Shown here in pieces: positions 47,995 through 60,597 of a DNA stretch of 64,000 bases. Under the pieces are notes generated by a model, which was not told where the DNA came from, did not search any database, and saw only the letters and a program-made list of their open reading frames with translations. Position numbers and translations under genes: made by a program. Location: the NCBI RefSeq assembly GCF_015910535.1, contig NZ_JACBJG010000008.1, positions 209,424 to 273,423 on the forward strand, in the 5' to 3' direction. Each line of letters begins with the position of its first letter. Position 1 is the first letter of the stretch. The DNA is from Saccharomonospora sp. NB11. GTDB lineage: Bacteria > Actinomycetota > Actinomycetes > Mycobacteriales > Pseudonocardiaceae.

Positions 47995-48473
47995 GCCGGT
48001 TCGGCCTCACGACGCGGGCGCGGGCGAGGAGAAGGCTTGCGCGGGCCGTCCTCGTCGTCCTCGGCCGAGTCGGTGTTGTGGTAGCGAGCGCGGAGCCGCC
48101 CACCCACCAGCAGTCCGAGTCCGGCGGGCACGAGCACGAGCAACGCCGTGAAGGCCGCGCCGCCCGTGAGTGCGGACGCGAGGGCGCTGACGCCCGTGCG
48201 GTCGACGAACACGGCCTTGCCCAGGACGGTGAGCACCCCGGCGCCCACGCCGGCGACCAACGCCGCGATGAACCAGGTGCGGCCCGCCTCGGAGAGTCCG
48301 GTCCAGGCGTCGATGGCACTCCACAACGCGACGGTGCCCACGAGCAGCGCCAGCGCGATCACGGTGACCAGAGTGCGGTCGGTCGGCTGGAAGACGGCGA
48401 ACTTCGCGGCGGCGACAGCGGCAGCGGCATGCAGCACGGCCATGCCGAGTCCGCGGCTGATCCAGGTCGGCAT
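47988..48473 (-). CDS. four-helix membrane protein (B-4DMT-like)
   Basis: A 161-residue protein with four hydrophobic helices (about 10-27, 34-57, 71-95 and 104-127) and a charged cytoplasmic tail rich in Asp, Arg and Pro. In mycobacteria a membrane protein of this type sits at the same place between aroQ and pepQ; it is sometimes named a B-4DMT transporter, but no substrate is known. ATG 48473 is 7 nt after TACAGT on the minus strand, so it is probably leaderless; an in-frame start at 48539 lies upstream of that box. Confidence 0.78.
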   Translation of the reverse strand: MPTWISRGLGMAVLHAAAAVAAAKFAVFQPTDRTLVTVIALALLVGTVALWSAIDAWTGLSEAGRTWFIAALVAGVGAGVLTVLGKAVFVDRTGVSALASALTGGAAFTALLVLVPAGLGLLVGGRLRARYHNTDSAEDDEDGPRKPSPRPRPRREAEPAH

Positions 48474-48480
48474 CTGCGTC

Positions 48481-48486
48481 ACTGTA
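48481..48486 (-). promoter_or_regulatory. leaderless-type -10 for the four-helix membrane protein
   Basis: TACAGT on the minus strand ends 7 nt before the ATG at 48473. Confidence 0.5.
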
Positions 48487-48547
48487 CTGATCGGACGTTG
48501 TCGGCGGAATCGGTTCCACCGTGATCGTGATCGGTTCACCGGCGGCC

Positions 48548-48553
48548 TAGACT
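48548..48553 (+). promoter_or_regulatory. leaderless-type -10 for pepQ
   Basis: TAGACT ends 6 nt before GTG 48560. It is 62 bp from the divergent leaderless-type box at 48481-48486. Confidence 0.5.
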
Positions 48554-48559
48554 GACTCG

Positions 48560-49657
48560 GTGCCCGAGATCCATGCCACGCGACGCCGCGCTCTGCGCGA
48601 ACGGGTCGTCGATGCCGAACTCGATGCCCTGCTCGTCACCGACCTGCGCAACATCCGGTACCTGACCGGCTTCACGGGATCGAACGCCGCTCTGCTGGTG
48701 CACGTCGACGGCGACGAGCGCAGCGTCTTCTGCACCGACGGCCGTTACACGACCCAGGCCGAGGCGCAGGTGCCCGACCTGCGCAGGGTCATCGAACGAC
48801 CGAGCGCGCTCGCGCTGGTGGCGCAGGCGGCCACCCACCTGTCCCGTGGCTCGGTGCTGGGCTTCGAGAGCCAGCACGTCAGCGTGGAGGACCACGCCGC
48901 GTTCACGGACGCGGCGGGCGAGCTGCTCCTGTCCCGGGCTCCCGGGCTGGTGGAGAGGCTGCGCGAGGTGAAGGACGAGGTCGAGATCGCCGCACTGCGC
49001 ACCGCGTGCGCGGCGGCCGACCGGGCGCTGGCGGATCTGCTGGAGCACGGAGGACTGCGTCCGGGGCGAACCGAACGCGAGGTCGCCCGTGACCTGGAGA
49101 ACCGGATGGTCGACCACGGCGCGGACGGCGTGGCCTTCCCGTCCATCGTCGCCGCCGGTGCGAACTCGGCGATCCCGCACCACCGGCCGACCGACGCCGT
49201 GCTCGCGGCGGGCGACTTCGTGAAGCTCGATTTCGGCGCGGTGGTGGACGGGTACCACTCCGACATGACGCGCACGCTGGTCCTCGGCGAGCCCGCGCAG
49301 TGGCAGCGCGACCTGTACGCACTCGTCGCGGCGGCGCAGGCCGCGGGGACCGACGCCGTCCGTCCCGGGTGGGAGGTGTCGGCCGTGGACGCCGCCGCGC
49401 GTGACGTGATCGTCGAGGCCGGGTACGGCGAGCAGTTCACCCACGGGCTCGGCCACGGTGTGGGACTGGACGTGCACGAGGCACCGAGTCTGGCGAAGAC
49501 CGGCGTCGGTACACTGTCGGCCTGCATGGCGGTCACCGTGGAGCCGGGGGTCTACCTGGCGGGACGCGGTGGCGTCCGCATCGAGGACACGCTCGTCGTG
49601 CGGGAGGGCACTCCAGAGCTCCTCACCATGAGCACCAAGGAACTCGTGGTCGCCTAG
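48560..49657 (+). CDS. pepQ: M24-family aminopeptidase P/Xaa-Pro dipeptidase
   Basis: A 365-residue metallopeptidase with an N-terminal creatinase-like domain (1-125) and a C-terminal pita-bread domain. Metal ligands are visible: two Asp in [17 protein letters not shown], His in [14 protein letters not shown], Glu in VEPGVYLAG and Glu in VRIEDTL. It removes N-terminal residues before proline or splits Xaa-Pro dipeptides. It precedes efp and nusB in the conserved order. Confidence 0.94.
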   Translation: MPEIHATRRRALRERVVDAELDALLVTDLRNIRYLTGFTGSNAALLVHVDGDERSVFCTDGRYTTQAEAQVPDLRRVIERPSALALVAQAATHLSRGSVLGFESQHVSVEDHAAFTDAAGELLLSRAPGLVERLREVKDEVEIAALRTACAAADRALADLLEHGGLRPGRTEREVARDLENRMVDHGADGVAFPSIVAAGANSAIPHHRPTDAVLAAGDFVKLDFGAVVDGYHSDMTRTLVLGEPAQWQRDLYALVAAAQAAGTDAVRPGWEVSAVDAAARDVIVEAGYGEQFTHGLGHGVGLDVHEAPSLAKTGVGTLSACMAVTVEPGVYLAGRGGVRIEDTLVVREGTPELLTMSTKELVVA

Positions 49658-49695
49658 TAGTGGCGGCCCCACCCGACACAGGAGAACGCACACTC

Positions 49696-50253
49696 GTGGC
49701 CACCACCAACGACCTCAAGAACGGCATGGTCCTCGTCCTGGACGGCCAGTTGTGGTCTGTCGTCAACTTCCAGCACGTGAAGCCCGGCAAGGGCGGCGCC
49801 TTCGTCCGCACGACGTTGAAGCACGTCATCAGCGGCAAGGTGGTGGACAAGACGTTCAACGCCGGCACCAAGGTGGAGACCGCCACGGTCGACCGGCGGA
49901 ACATGACCTACCTCTACAACGACGGCACCGACTACGTCTTCATGGATGCGGAGACGTTCGAGCAGATGGAGCTCTCCTCCGACCTGGTCGGTGACGCGGC
50001 GAACTACCTGCTGGAGAACACCGAGGTCCAGGTCGGCCTGCACGACGGCACCCCGCTGTACGTCGAGCTGCCGACGTCGGTCGAGTTGACGATCGAGCAC
50101 ACCGACCCGGGTCTGCAAGGCGACCGCTCCACCGGTGGCACGAAGCCCGCGCGGCTGGAGACCGGCGCCGAGATCCAGGTGCCGCTGTTCCTCAGCAGCG
50201 GCGAGAAGGTCAAGGTCGACACCCGCGACGGTCGTTACCTCGGCCGTGCCTGA
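49696..50253 (+). CDS. efp: translation elongation factor P
   Basis: Rescues ribosomes stalled at polyproline. The 185-residue protein has the KOW-like domain I with Lys32 at the tip ([10 protein letters not shown]), then two OB-folds ending [18 protein letters not shown]. No lysyl- or rhamnosyl-modification gene is nearby. GTG 49696 has AGGAGA about 10 nt upstream. nusB overlaps its end by 8 nt. Confidence 0.96.
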   Translation: MATTNDLKNGMVLVLDGQLWSVVNFQHVKPGKGGAFVRTTLKHVISGKVVDKTFNAGTKVETATVDRRNMTYLYNDGTDYVFMDAETFEQMELSSDLVGDAANYLLENTEVQVGLHDGTPLYVELPTSVELTIEHTDPGLQGDRSTGGTKPARLETGAEIQVPLFLSSGEKVKVDTRDGRYLGRA

Positions 50254-50731
50254 GCTGCGGACGACCACGGTGAACGACGAGTCGACACCATCGCGCCCCC
50301 GCCGTCGCGGGGGCATCAGCCGTCGCGCGTCCCGGCGACGCGCGGTGGAACTGCTGTACGAGGCGACCCAGCGCGAGACCGACCCGGTGACCTTGCTGGC
50401 GGACCGCGTCGGCTCGGTGCACGCCGACCCCATCAGCGACTACACCATCACGCTGGTCGAGGGTGCCGGTGAGCACCGCGAGCGCATCGACGAGATCCTG
50501 GAGGAGCACGCCCAGGGCTGGTCGCTGAAGCGCATGCCTCCGGTCGACCTCGCGGTTCTGCGGATCGGCCTCTACGAGCTGCTGTGGCGGGAGGACGTGC
50601 CCGACCCGGTGGCGATCGACGAAGCGGTGGGCATCGCCAAGGAGTTGTCGACGGACGACTCCCCGCGTTTCGTCAACGGCGTGCTCGGGCGGATCGGCAC
50701 GATCGCCGATCGCCTGCGCGCGGTCCTCTGA
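50246..50731 (+). CDS. nusB: transcription antitermination factor NusB
   Basis: Binds boxA RNA with NusE (S10) in rRNA antitermination. The 161-residue product, from GTG 50246, has an Arg-rich start ([20 protein letters not shown]) and the conserved [14 protein letters not shown] and [23 protein letters not shown] second in-frame GTG at 50270 would shorten it by 8 residues; neither has a good ribosome site, so coupling to efp through the overlap is likely. Confidence 0.93.
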   Translation: MPELRTTTVNDESTPSRPRRRGGISRRASRRRAVELLYEATQRETDPVTLLADRVGSVHADPISDYTITLVEGAGEHRERIDEILEEHAQGWSLKRMPPVDLAVLRIGLYELLWREDVPDPVAIDEAVGIAKELSTDDSPRFVNGVLGRIGTIADRLRAVL

Positions 50732-50736
50732 CGGCC

Positions 50737-50845
50737 GTCTCGGCCGTCCCCGGTGGTTCGGACGCGAGGACCGCGCAACCGACGCCGCGACGACTGCGGT
50801 CCGTCGCGGTGGGGTGCAGGGACACTCCGCCGCGACGGCCGAGAC
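50737..50845. terminator. nested bidirectional terminator between nusB and bldD
   Basis: Exact 12-bp outer arms GTCTCGGCCGTC (50737-50748) and GACGGCCGAGAC (50834-50845) bracket the 115-bp gap between two convergent genes. An inner perfect 8-bp hairpin (50785-50792 with 50802-50809) lies inside. No U-tract. Confidence 0.5.
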
Positions 50846-50846
50846 G

Positions 50847-51335
50847 TCATTCCTCGGTGGAAGGCCGGGCCTCCGGAGGCAGCACACCCCAGTCGATGAG
50901 CTGCTCGGTCAGCTCGCCCGGCGTCATGTCGTAGATGATCGCCAGCGACCGAAGGTCCTCGGTGCGGATCGACAGCACCTTGCCGTTGTAGTCACCACGC
51001 TGACTCTGGATGGTGGCGGCGTAGCGCGCGAGCGGACCGACCTTCTCAGCCGGAAGCTGCTGCAGCCTCTCCAGATTGATCACGATCTTGGTGGCGGGTT
51101 CGGCACCGGACGGCACCCTGCCCTCGGGCAGCAACTCGACCACCGGAACCCCGTAGAAGTCGGCGAGCTCGGCCAGCTTCTGCACGGTCACCGCGCGGTC
51201 GCCCCGCTCGTAGGAGCCGACGACGACGGCCTTCCAGCGGCCACCCGACTTCTGCTCGACCCCGTGCAGGGACAGACCCTGTTGCTGGCGGATACCGCGG
51301 AGCTTGGCCCCGAGCGCCTTGGCGTAATCGCCCAT
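50847..51335 (-). CDS. bldD: developmental regulator BldD
   Basis: A 162-residue repressor. The N-terminal helix-turn-helix (about 8-65) is followed by a C-terminal domain with RGD (113-115), 8 residues, then Arg124-x-x-Asp127: the RGD-X8-RxxD signature that binds tetrameric cyclic-di-GMP in Streptomyces BldD. Cyclic-di-GMP would dimerise it and let it repress sporulation genes. ATG 51335 gives MGDYAKALGAKLR, matching relatives. A BldD box lies 66 bp upstream, implying autoregulation. It is divergent from the pyrimidine operon. Confidence 0.93.
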   Translation of the reverse strand: MGDYAKALGAKLRGIRQQQGLSLHGVEQKSGGRWKAVVVGSYERGDRAVTVQKLAELADFYGVPVVELLPEGRVPSGAEPATKIVINLERLQQLPAEKVGPLARYAATIQSQRGDYNGKVLSIRTEDLRSLAIIYDMTPGELTEQLIDWGVLPPEARPSTEE

Positions 51336-51400
51336 GTGGTGGTTCTCCGTTTCCTCGCCCCGATGCGGCCACCGCTGACCGACAGGGAACACTTCTCCCG

Positions 51401-51415
51401 AATACTCAGAGTAAT
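51401..51415. promoter_or_regulatory. BldD box upstream of bldD
   Basis: ACTCAGAGT at 51404-51412 fits the core of the published BldD consensus (nTnACnC(A/T)GnGTnAn); over the full 15 bp one fixed position differs. It lies 66-80 bp upstream of the bldD ATG, where it would overlap the promoter. Confidence 0.6.
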
Positions 51416-51562
51416 GGTTACGCCTTGTCGTCACCAGGTCAAGCAGATCATCGCCGCCTGGGGTTACTCACCGAGACAGACCACCCGTAAGGGCGAGGTA
51501 ACTAACCTGCTACCGTCGACGAGGTTCACCAGCGGAACCAGCGAAAAGACATCCTTTAAGGA

Positions 51563-51580
51563 CCCGTCCAGCGAGGCGGG
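51563..51580 (+). promoter_or_regulatory. PyrR-binding RNA hairpin in the pyr leader
   Basis: CCCG (51563-51566) and CGGG (51577-51580) close a loop reading UCCAGCGAGG, which fits the conserved PyrR-binding loop (UCCnGnGAGG). The ribosome site GAAGGAG (51581-51587) follows at once, and pyrR starts at 51595. With this spacing, PyrR plus UMP would block translation, as described for mycobacteria, rather than act by a terminator/antiterminator switch. Confidence 0.7.
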
Positions 51581-51594
51581 GAAGGAGACCTTCC

Positions 51595-52173
51595 GTGGCG
51601 TCACGCTCACGTGGCGCGACCGGATCGGCTGCTGAGCGAGAGCTGCTCTCAGCCGGGGACGTCGCGCGCACCATCGCCCGAATGGCCCATCAGGTCATCG
51701 AGAAAACCGCGCTGGGTGCTGAGGACATGCCTCCACCCGTGTTGCTCGGAATCCCGACCAGGGGAGCGCCTCTGGCCGAACGCCTCGGCGCGAAAATCAC
51801 CGAATTCTCCGGCGTGACAGTGCCCACGGGCACGCTCGACGTCACGCTCTATCGCGACGATCTCCGTCGCAAGCCCGCGCGTCCGCTCGCTCAGACCCGA
51901 CTGCCGAGCAGCGGGATCGACGACCGCATCGTGGTGCTTGTCGACGACGTTCTCTTCTCCGGCCGCACGATCAGGGCCGCCCTCGACGCGTTGCGCGATC
52001 ACGGCAGGCCCCGGGCCGTCCAGCTCGCGGTGCTGGTCGATCGCGGGCACCGGGAACTGCCCATCCGCGCCGACTACGTCGGCAAGAACGTCCCGACCTC
52101 GCGGTCGGAGGACGTGTCGGTGCTGCTCGACGAGACGGACGGCCGCGACGCGGTCCTGTTGGGGGCACGATGA
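51595..52173 (+). CDS. pyrR: pyrimidine operon regulator PyrR
   Basis: An RNA-binding phosphoribosyltransferase fold that represses the pyr operon when UMP is high and has weak uracil phosphoribosyltransferase activity. The 192-residue protein has the PRPP loop [21 protein letters not shown] and [18 protein letters not shown] 51595 has GAAGGAG 7 nt upstream. Its ATGA overlap with pyrB starts the coupled series. The RNA site it should bind is directly upstream. Confidence 0.95.
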   Translation: MASRSRGATGSAAERELLSAGDVARTIARMAHQVIEKTALGAEDMPPPVLLGIPTRGAPLAERLGAKITEFSGVTVPTGTLDVTLYRDDLRRKPARPLAQTRLPSSGIDDRIVVLVDDVLFSGRTIRAALDALRDHGRPRAVQLAVLVDRGHRELPIRADYVGKNVPTSRSEDVSVLLDETDGRDAVLLGAR

Positions 52174-53105
52174 GGCACCTGCTCTCCACCGACGGCCTCG
52201 ACGCCGACACGGCGAAGGCCGTGCTCGACACGGCCGACGAGCTGAAACGGACGTTGCTGGGCCGGGAGGTCCGCAAGTTGCCGACGCTGCGCGGGCGCAC
52301 CGTCGTCACGTTGTTCTACGAGAACTCCACGCGCACCCGGGTGTCGTTCGAGATCGCGGGCAAGTGGATGAGCGCCGACGTGATCAATGTGTCGGCGAGT
52401 TCGTCGTCGGTCGGCAAGGGCGAGTCGCTGCGGGACACCGCGCTGACGCTCGCCGCGGCCGGGGCGGACTGCGTGGTGGTGCGGCACCCGGCGTCCGGGG
52501 CGGCTCACCGGCTCGCCGACTGGTTGCGCGAGACGGGCACGAGCGTGGTCAACGCCGGTGACGGCACCCACGAGCACCCGACGCAGGCGTTGCTCGACGC
52601 GGCGACGCTGCGGGAGCGGCTCGGCGACCTCGCGGGGCGGCGGGTGACGATCGTCGGTGACGTCCTGCACAGCCGGGTCGCGCGGTCGAACGTGCACCTG
52701 CTGGCGACCCTGGGTGCGGAGGTGACGCTCGTCGCGCCGCCGACCCTGCTGCCGGTCGGTGTGGAGGCGTGGCCGGTCACGGTGTCGCACGACCTCGACT
52801 CCGCTCTCCCCGCTGCCGACGCGGTGATGATGTTGCGGGTGCAGGCGGAGCGCATGCACGGAGGTTTCTTCCCGACGGCACGCGAGTACTCGATCGCGTA
52901 CGGCCTGAATGAGACACGAGCGCGGTTGCTGCCGGAACACGCCGTGGTGTTGCACCCCGGGCCGATGCTGCGCGGTATGGAGATCGCGTCGGCGGTAGCG
53001 GACGCGCCGAGTGCGGCGATTACGGAACAGGTACGCAACGGCGTGCACGTGAGGATGGCGGTGCTGTATCACCTGCTGGCGGGAGACGGAGGCGACCGTG
53101 ACTGA
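52170..53105 (+). CDS. pyrB: aspartate carbamoyltransferase catalytic subunit
   Basis: Joins carbamoyl phosphate and aspartate, the first committed step of pyrimidine synthesis. The 311-residue protein has STRTR (53-57) for carbamoyl phosphate, [14 protein letters not shown], and [11 protein letters not shown]. No pyrI regulatory chain is present. Its last codons lie inside the first copy of a 71-bp tandem repeat that reaches into pyrC. Confidence 0.96.
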   Translation: MRHLLSTDGLDADTAKAVLDTADELKRTLLGREVRKLPTLRGRTVVTLFYENSTRTRVSFEIAGKWMSADVINVSASSSSVGKGESLRDTALTLAAAGADCVVVRHPASGAAHRLADWLRETGTSVVNAGDGTHEHPTQALLDAATLRERLGDLAGRRVTIVGDVLHSRVARSNVHLLATLGAEVTLVAPPTLLPVGVEAWPVTVSHDLDSALPAADAVMMLRVQAERMHGGFFPTAREYSIAYGLNETRARLLPEHAVVLHPGPMLRGMEIASAVADAPSAAITEQVRNGVHVRMAVLYHLLAGDGGDRD

Positions 53106-53254
53106 GGTTCGGTGGGCAGTCAGGGGCGCCGACCGGGTGCGGGTGTCCCGCGGGGAATGGAGGCGACCGTGACTGAGGATCGGTGGGCAGTCAGGGGCGC
53201 CGACCGGGTGCGGGTGTCCCGCAGGGAACGGAGGCGACCGTGACTGAGGATCGG
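53088..53254 (+). repeat. 71-bp tandem duplication between pyrB and pyrC, carrying two mini-ORFs
   Basis: Copies at 53088-53158 and 53159-53229 are identical at 68 of 71 bases; a third partial copy runs 53230-53254 into pyrC. Each copy contains GGAGGCGACC followed by GTGACTGAGG, a ribosome site and start codon. The first two GTGs (53098, 53169) open 24-codon frames starting [10 protein letters not shown] and [10 protein letters not shown]. Each ends at a TGA that overlaps the next copy's GTG by GTGA; the third GTG (53240) is the pyrC start. Whether the mini-ORFs are translated is unknown. Confidence 0.85.
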
Positions 53255-54544
53255 ACTGGGAGCGTCCTGCTGCGGCAGGTGCGGCCGTACGGCGAGGGCG
53301 AGCCGGTCGACGTGCTCGTCTCCGACGGTGTCGTCGCCGAGGTCGGCCGGATCGATCCGCCGTCCGGCGTCGAGGTGATCGAGGGGGCGGGACACGTCCT
53401 GCTCCCCGGGTTCGTGGATCTCCACACCCACCTGCGGGAGCCGGGGCGGGAGGACACCGAGACGATCGACACCGGCTCCGCCGCGGCCGCGTTGGGTGGC
53501 TACACCGCCGTCTTCGCCATGGCGAACACCGACCCGGTGGCGGACAACGCGGTGGTGACCGACCACGTGTGGCGTCGGGGGCGTGAGGTCGGGCTCGTGG
53601 ACGTGCACCCGGTGGGTGCGGTCACCGTGGGGCTCGCCGGGGAACGCCTGGCCGAGATGGGCACGATGGCGAACTCGGCCGCGGGTGTGCGGATGTTCTC
53701 CGACGACGGACACTGCGTCGCGGACCCGCTGGTGATGCGGAGGGCGCTGGAGTACTCGACGGCGCTCGGCGTGGTGGTGGCCCAGCACGCGGAGGAGCCT
53801 CGGCTCACGGTCGGCGCGCAGGCGCACGAGGGCGAGCGCGCGGCGCGACTCGGATATCCGGGGTGGCCCGCGTCGGCGGAGGAGTCGATCGTCGCCCGGG
53901 ACTGTGTGCTGGCTCGGCACGCGCGAGCGCGCCTGCACGTGTGCCACGTCTCGACCGCGGGCACCGTCGAGGTGTTGCGGTGGGCGAAGGAGCAGGGCAC
54001 CGACGTGTCGGCGGAGGTCACACCGCACCACCTGTTCCTCACCGACGAACGCCTCGCGACGTTCGACCCGGTGAACAAGGTCAACCCGCCGCTGCGCACC
54101 GAGCAGGACGCCCAGCGGATGCGCCAGGCCCTCGCCGACGGCGTGATCGACTGTGTGGCGACCGACCACGCTCCTCACGCGGCTCAGGACAAGGACACCG
54201 AGTGGGCTGCCGCGAGGCCGGGCATGTTGGGCCTGCAGACGGCGCTGTCGGTGGTCGTGGAGACCATGGTGCGCCCCGGCCTCCTCGACTGGCGCGGGGT
54301 GGCGCGAGTGATGAGTGAGCGACCCGCCGAGATCGTCGGTCTGCCCGACCAGGGCAGGCCACTGGCGGTGGGGGAACCCGCCAATCTCGTCCTTGTGGAC
54401 GAGGACGCGGAGTGGACGGTTCGCGGAGCCGAGTTGGCGAGTCGCGCGACCAACACGCCGTACGAAGGGCTGCGGCTGCCTGCCGTGGTGAGCGCCACGC
54501 TGCTGCGCGGGCGTGTGACGTCGCGCGAAGGGAAGATTGTGTAA
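53240..54544 (+). CDS. pyrC: dihydroorotase
   Basis: Closes carbamoyl aspartate to dihydroorotate. The 434-residue class I enzyme has metal ligands in [10 protein letters not shown], His in AQHAEEPRL and HVCHVSTAG, and the catalytic Asp in [13 protein letters not shown] 53240 lies in the partial third copy of the tandem repeat, with GGAGGCGACC upstream. Its N-terminus then aligns with relatives. The stop TAA shares its last A with the next gene's ATG. Confidence 0.96.
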   Translation: MTEDRTGSVLLRQVRPYGEGEPVDVLVSDGVVAEVGRIDPPSGVEVIEGAGHVLLPGFVDLHTHLREPGREDTETIDTGSAAAALGGYTAVFAMANTDPVADNAVVTDHVWRRGREVGLVDVHPVGAVTVGLAGERLAEMGTMANSAAGVRMFSDDGHCVADPLVMRRALEYSTALGVVVAQHAEEPRLTVGAQAHEGERAARLGYPGWPASAEESIVARDCVLARHARARLHVCHVSTAGTVEVLRWAKEQGTDVSAEVTPHHLFLTDERLATFDPVNKVNPPLRTEQDAQRMRQALADGVIDCVATDHAPHAAQDKDTEWAAARPGMLGLQTALSVVVETMVRPGLLDWRGVARVMSERPAEIVGLPDQGRPLAVGEPANLVLVDEDAEWTVRGAELASRATNTPYEGLRLPAVVSATLLRGRVTSREGKIV

Positions 54545-55035
54545 TGGAACGGCTTCTGCTGACACTGCTGTGCTTCGCGTTCTTCGCACTCTGCCTCTTC
54601 GGTATGTGGCGTGGGTGGCGACGAAAGGCCCGCGCTCAGAGCGTGCTGGTTCCGCCGTTCCCCGCCGTGCCCGACGAACCGGGCGAGGTGGTGCTGGAGA
54701 CGCGGGGACTGTACGTCAGCACGACGATGGCGGGGCACTGGCAGGACCGCATCGTCACGCGGGGCGCCGGAATGCGCGGCCCCGCCGAATTGCGCCTGTA
54801 TGAGGGCGGGGTCGAGGTCGACCGCGCCGGTGCGCCGAGTTTCTGGATCCCGCGTGACAGTGTCGTCCGCGTCGGTACGGCCAAAGGAATGGCGGGCAAG
54901 GTCATGGGCACGGAGAGCCTGTTGGTGGTCACATGGCGTCTGGGAGACGTCGAGCTCGACACCGGACTGCGAGGTGACGACCTTTCCGTCTACCCGCAGT
55001 GGATCGAGCAGGTCAAGGGAGGTGCCCAGGTATGA
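54544..55035 (+). CDS. membrane-anchored PH-like protein of the pyr operon
   Basis: A 163-residue protein with one N-terminal helix ([22 protein letters not shown]) followed by a basic stretch and a beta-rich PH-like domain ([24 protein letters not shown] to [16 protein letters not shown]). A homologue occupies the same place between pyrC and carA in mycobacteria. No enzymatic motif; function unknown, but 1-nt and 4-nt overlaps on both sides place it firmly in the operon. Confidence 0.88.
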   Translation: MERLLLTLLCFAFFALCLFGMWRGWRRKARAQSVLVPPFPAVPDEPGEVVLETRGLYVSTTMAGHWQDRIVTRGAGMRGPAELRLYEGGVEVDRAGAPSFWIPRDSVVRVGTAKGMAGKVMGTESLLVVTWRLGDVELDTGLRGDDLSVYPQWIEQVKGGAQV

Positions 55036-56151
55036 CCGGCCCGCACACCGCCGCCGCACTCGTGTTGGAGGACGGGCGAATCTTCAGAGGAGTCGCCTAC
55101 GGCGCTCGGGGACGCACGCTCGGTGAGGCGGTCTTCTGCACCGGGATGACCGGGTACCAGGAGACGCTGACCGACCCGTCGTACCACCGGCAGATCGTGG
55201 TGCAGACGGCGCCGCACATCGGCAACACCGGGTGGAACGACGAGGACGACGAGTCGCAGCGGATCTGGGTCGCGGGCTACGTCGTGCGGGACCCGGCCCG
55301 GGTTCCGTCGAGCTGGCGTGCCACGCAGTCGCTGGACGACGTTCTCGCCGACCAGGGTGTGGTGGGAATCGCCGAGATCGACACGCGCTCCCTGACCAGG
55401 CACCTGCGGGAGCACGGGTCCATGCGTGCGGGAATCTTCTCCGGGGACGCCGTGACCACGGACGACGAGATGGTCGCCCAGGTGCTCGCGAGCCCAAGGA
55501 TGAAGGGCTCGGATCTCGCCCGCGAGGTGACCACCGCGCAGCCGTACGTGGTGCCCGCGGTCGGTGAGGCCCGGTTCCGGGTCGCGGCTCTGGACCTCGG
55601 GATCAAGGCCAACACGCCGCGGCAGATGGCGCAGCGGGGCATCGAGCTGCACGTGCTGCCCGCGAACAGCACGCTCGACGACCTCCTCGCGATCGAGCCC
55701 GACGGGGTGTTCCTCTCGAACGGGCCCGGTGACCCGGAGACCCAGCGCGACGCCATCGAGCTGACGCGGAGCGTGCTGGAGCGGAGGCTGCCGCTGTTCG
55801 GCATCTGCTTCGGCAACCAGATCCTGGGCCGCGCACTCGGCCTGTCGACCTACAAGATGCGGTTCGGTCACCGCGGCATCAACGTCCCGGTGCTCGACAC
55901 GGCGACCGGTCGGGTCGCCATCACCTCGCAGAACCACGGCTTCGCGCTGGAGGGCGAGCCGGGGCAGCGGTTCGACTCGCCGTTCGGCAAGGCGCACGTG
56001 AGCCACTACTGCGCCAACGACGGCACCGTCGAAGGGCTGCGGTGCGAGGAGGTCCCGGCGTTCTCCGTGCAGTACCACCCCGAGGCCGCCGCGGGCCCGC
56101 ACGACGCGGCGCCGCTGTTCGACGACTTCGTGACCCTGATGGAGGCCCGCC

Positions 56152-56168
<17 letters not shown>
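55032..56168 (+). CDS. carA: carbamoyl phosphate synthase, small (glutaminase) subunit
   Basis: Supplies ammonia from glutamine to CarB. The 378-residue protein has an N-terminal CPSase domain ([17 protein letters not shown]) and a C-terminal class I glutaminase with Cys259 in FGICFGNQ and His/Glu in [11 protein letters not shown] overlap with the PH-like gene; carB starts 17 nt before its stop. Confidence 0.97.
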
Positions 56169-59483
<3,315 letters not shown>

Positions 59484-59487
<4 letters not shown>

Positions 59488-60326
59488 GCGGCGACGCGAA
59501 CCGGTCCTTCGGTGCTCGCCTGTCCGAGGCGATGGCCGAGCGGGGACCGCTGTGCGTGGGGGTGGACCCGCATCCGGCGTTGTTGGAGGCCTGGGGACTG
59601 CCCACGGACGTCGGCGGGCTCGAACGCTTCGCTCTGACGGCCACGGAGGCCCTCGCGGGCTCCGTGGCCGTCCTGAAGCCCCAGTCGGCGTTCTTCGAGG
59701 CGTACGGGGCCGCAGGTGTCGCGGTGCTCGAACGGGTGCTCGCCACGGCCAGGGACGGGGGAGCGCTCGTCCTGTTGGACGTCAAGCGCGGCGACATCGG
59801 GTCGACCATGGCGGCGTACACGGCCGCGTACCTCGCCGACGGCGCGCCGTTGGCGGCGGACGCGATCACGGTGTCGCCGTATCTCGGCTTCGGCGCGTTG
59901 AACGTCGCGGTGGAGCAGGCACGCCGTAGCGGGCGCGGGGTCTTCGTCCTCGCGCGCACGTCCAATCCGGAGGGTTTCCCCGTCCAGCGGGCGATCGCCG
60001 ACGGGACGACGGTCGCTCAGTCCATTGTGGACGAGGCGGCCGCGTGCAACGAAGGCGCGGACCCGCTCGGTGACGTGGGAGTGGTCGTGGGTGCCACCGT
60101 GGAGCCGGGTGAGGTGGTCCTCGATCGCCTCAACGGCCCGATCCTCGCGCCGGGTTTCGGGGCTCAGGGTGCCACCGTCGAGGACCTGCGTCGGGTCTTC
60201 GGTGCGAACGCCCGGGGACTGCTGCCCACGTCGTCGCGGGAGATCCTGCGGCACGGCCCCGACGTCGCCGCGCTGACCGCCGCCGCCGAGCGGACGCGGG
60301 ACGCTCTCGCTTCCATCTTGCCGTAA
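59484..60326 (+). CDS. pyrF: orotidine 5'-phosphate decarboxylase (long type)
   Basis: Final step to UMP. The 280-residue protein belongs to the longer actinobacterial branch: [11 protein letters not shown], the catalytic [12 protein letters not shown] with Lys101, and [10 protein letters not shown] for phosphate binding. It closes the operon; an 11-bp inverted repeat with widely spaced arms follows in the gap before mihF. pyrD and pyrE are not in the window. Confidence 0.95.
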
Positions 60327-60335
60327 ACGCCTGTG

Positions 60336-60418
60336 GCGCCGGAACAAGCCCTGGTCCGACCGTATTTTGATCTTGCACTACGCTACGCGTCGTGGCGTCA
60401 GGCGGGGTGTTCCGGCGC
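60336..60418. other. widely spaced 11-bp inverted repeat downstream of pyrF
   Basis: GCGCCGGAACA (60336-60346) and TGTTCCGGCGC (60408-60418) are exact inverted repeats 61 bp apart. The intervening DNA includes TACGCT-like promoter sequence and the least GC-rich part of the region. It may be a long terminator for pyrF or protein-binding sites. The rest of the 271-bp gap up to mihF holds no credible gene. Confidence 0.35.
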
Positions 60419-60597
60419 AACAGGAAATGCTTCGGATTCCGACCTTGCGGCCCATGTCTGCGAGCGTTTCCGTGAGTAGGGTCGTTCGTGACCGTGTCCT
60501 GGCGCGGTCGGCATCACCCCCGCATTGAGAGACCAGGTCGAGGGTGGGTACGGTCGCCACACCCACCCAGAATTTTTGAGTAACACCGGAGGAAAAC

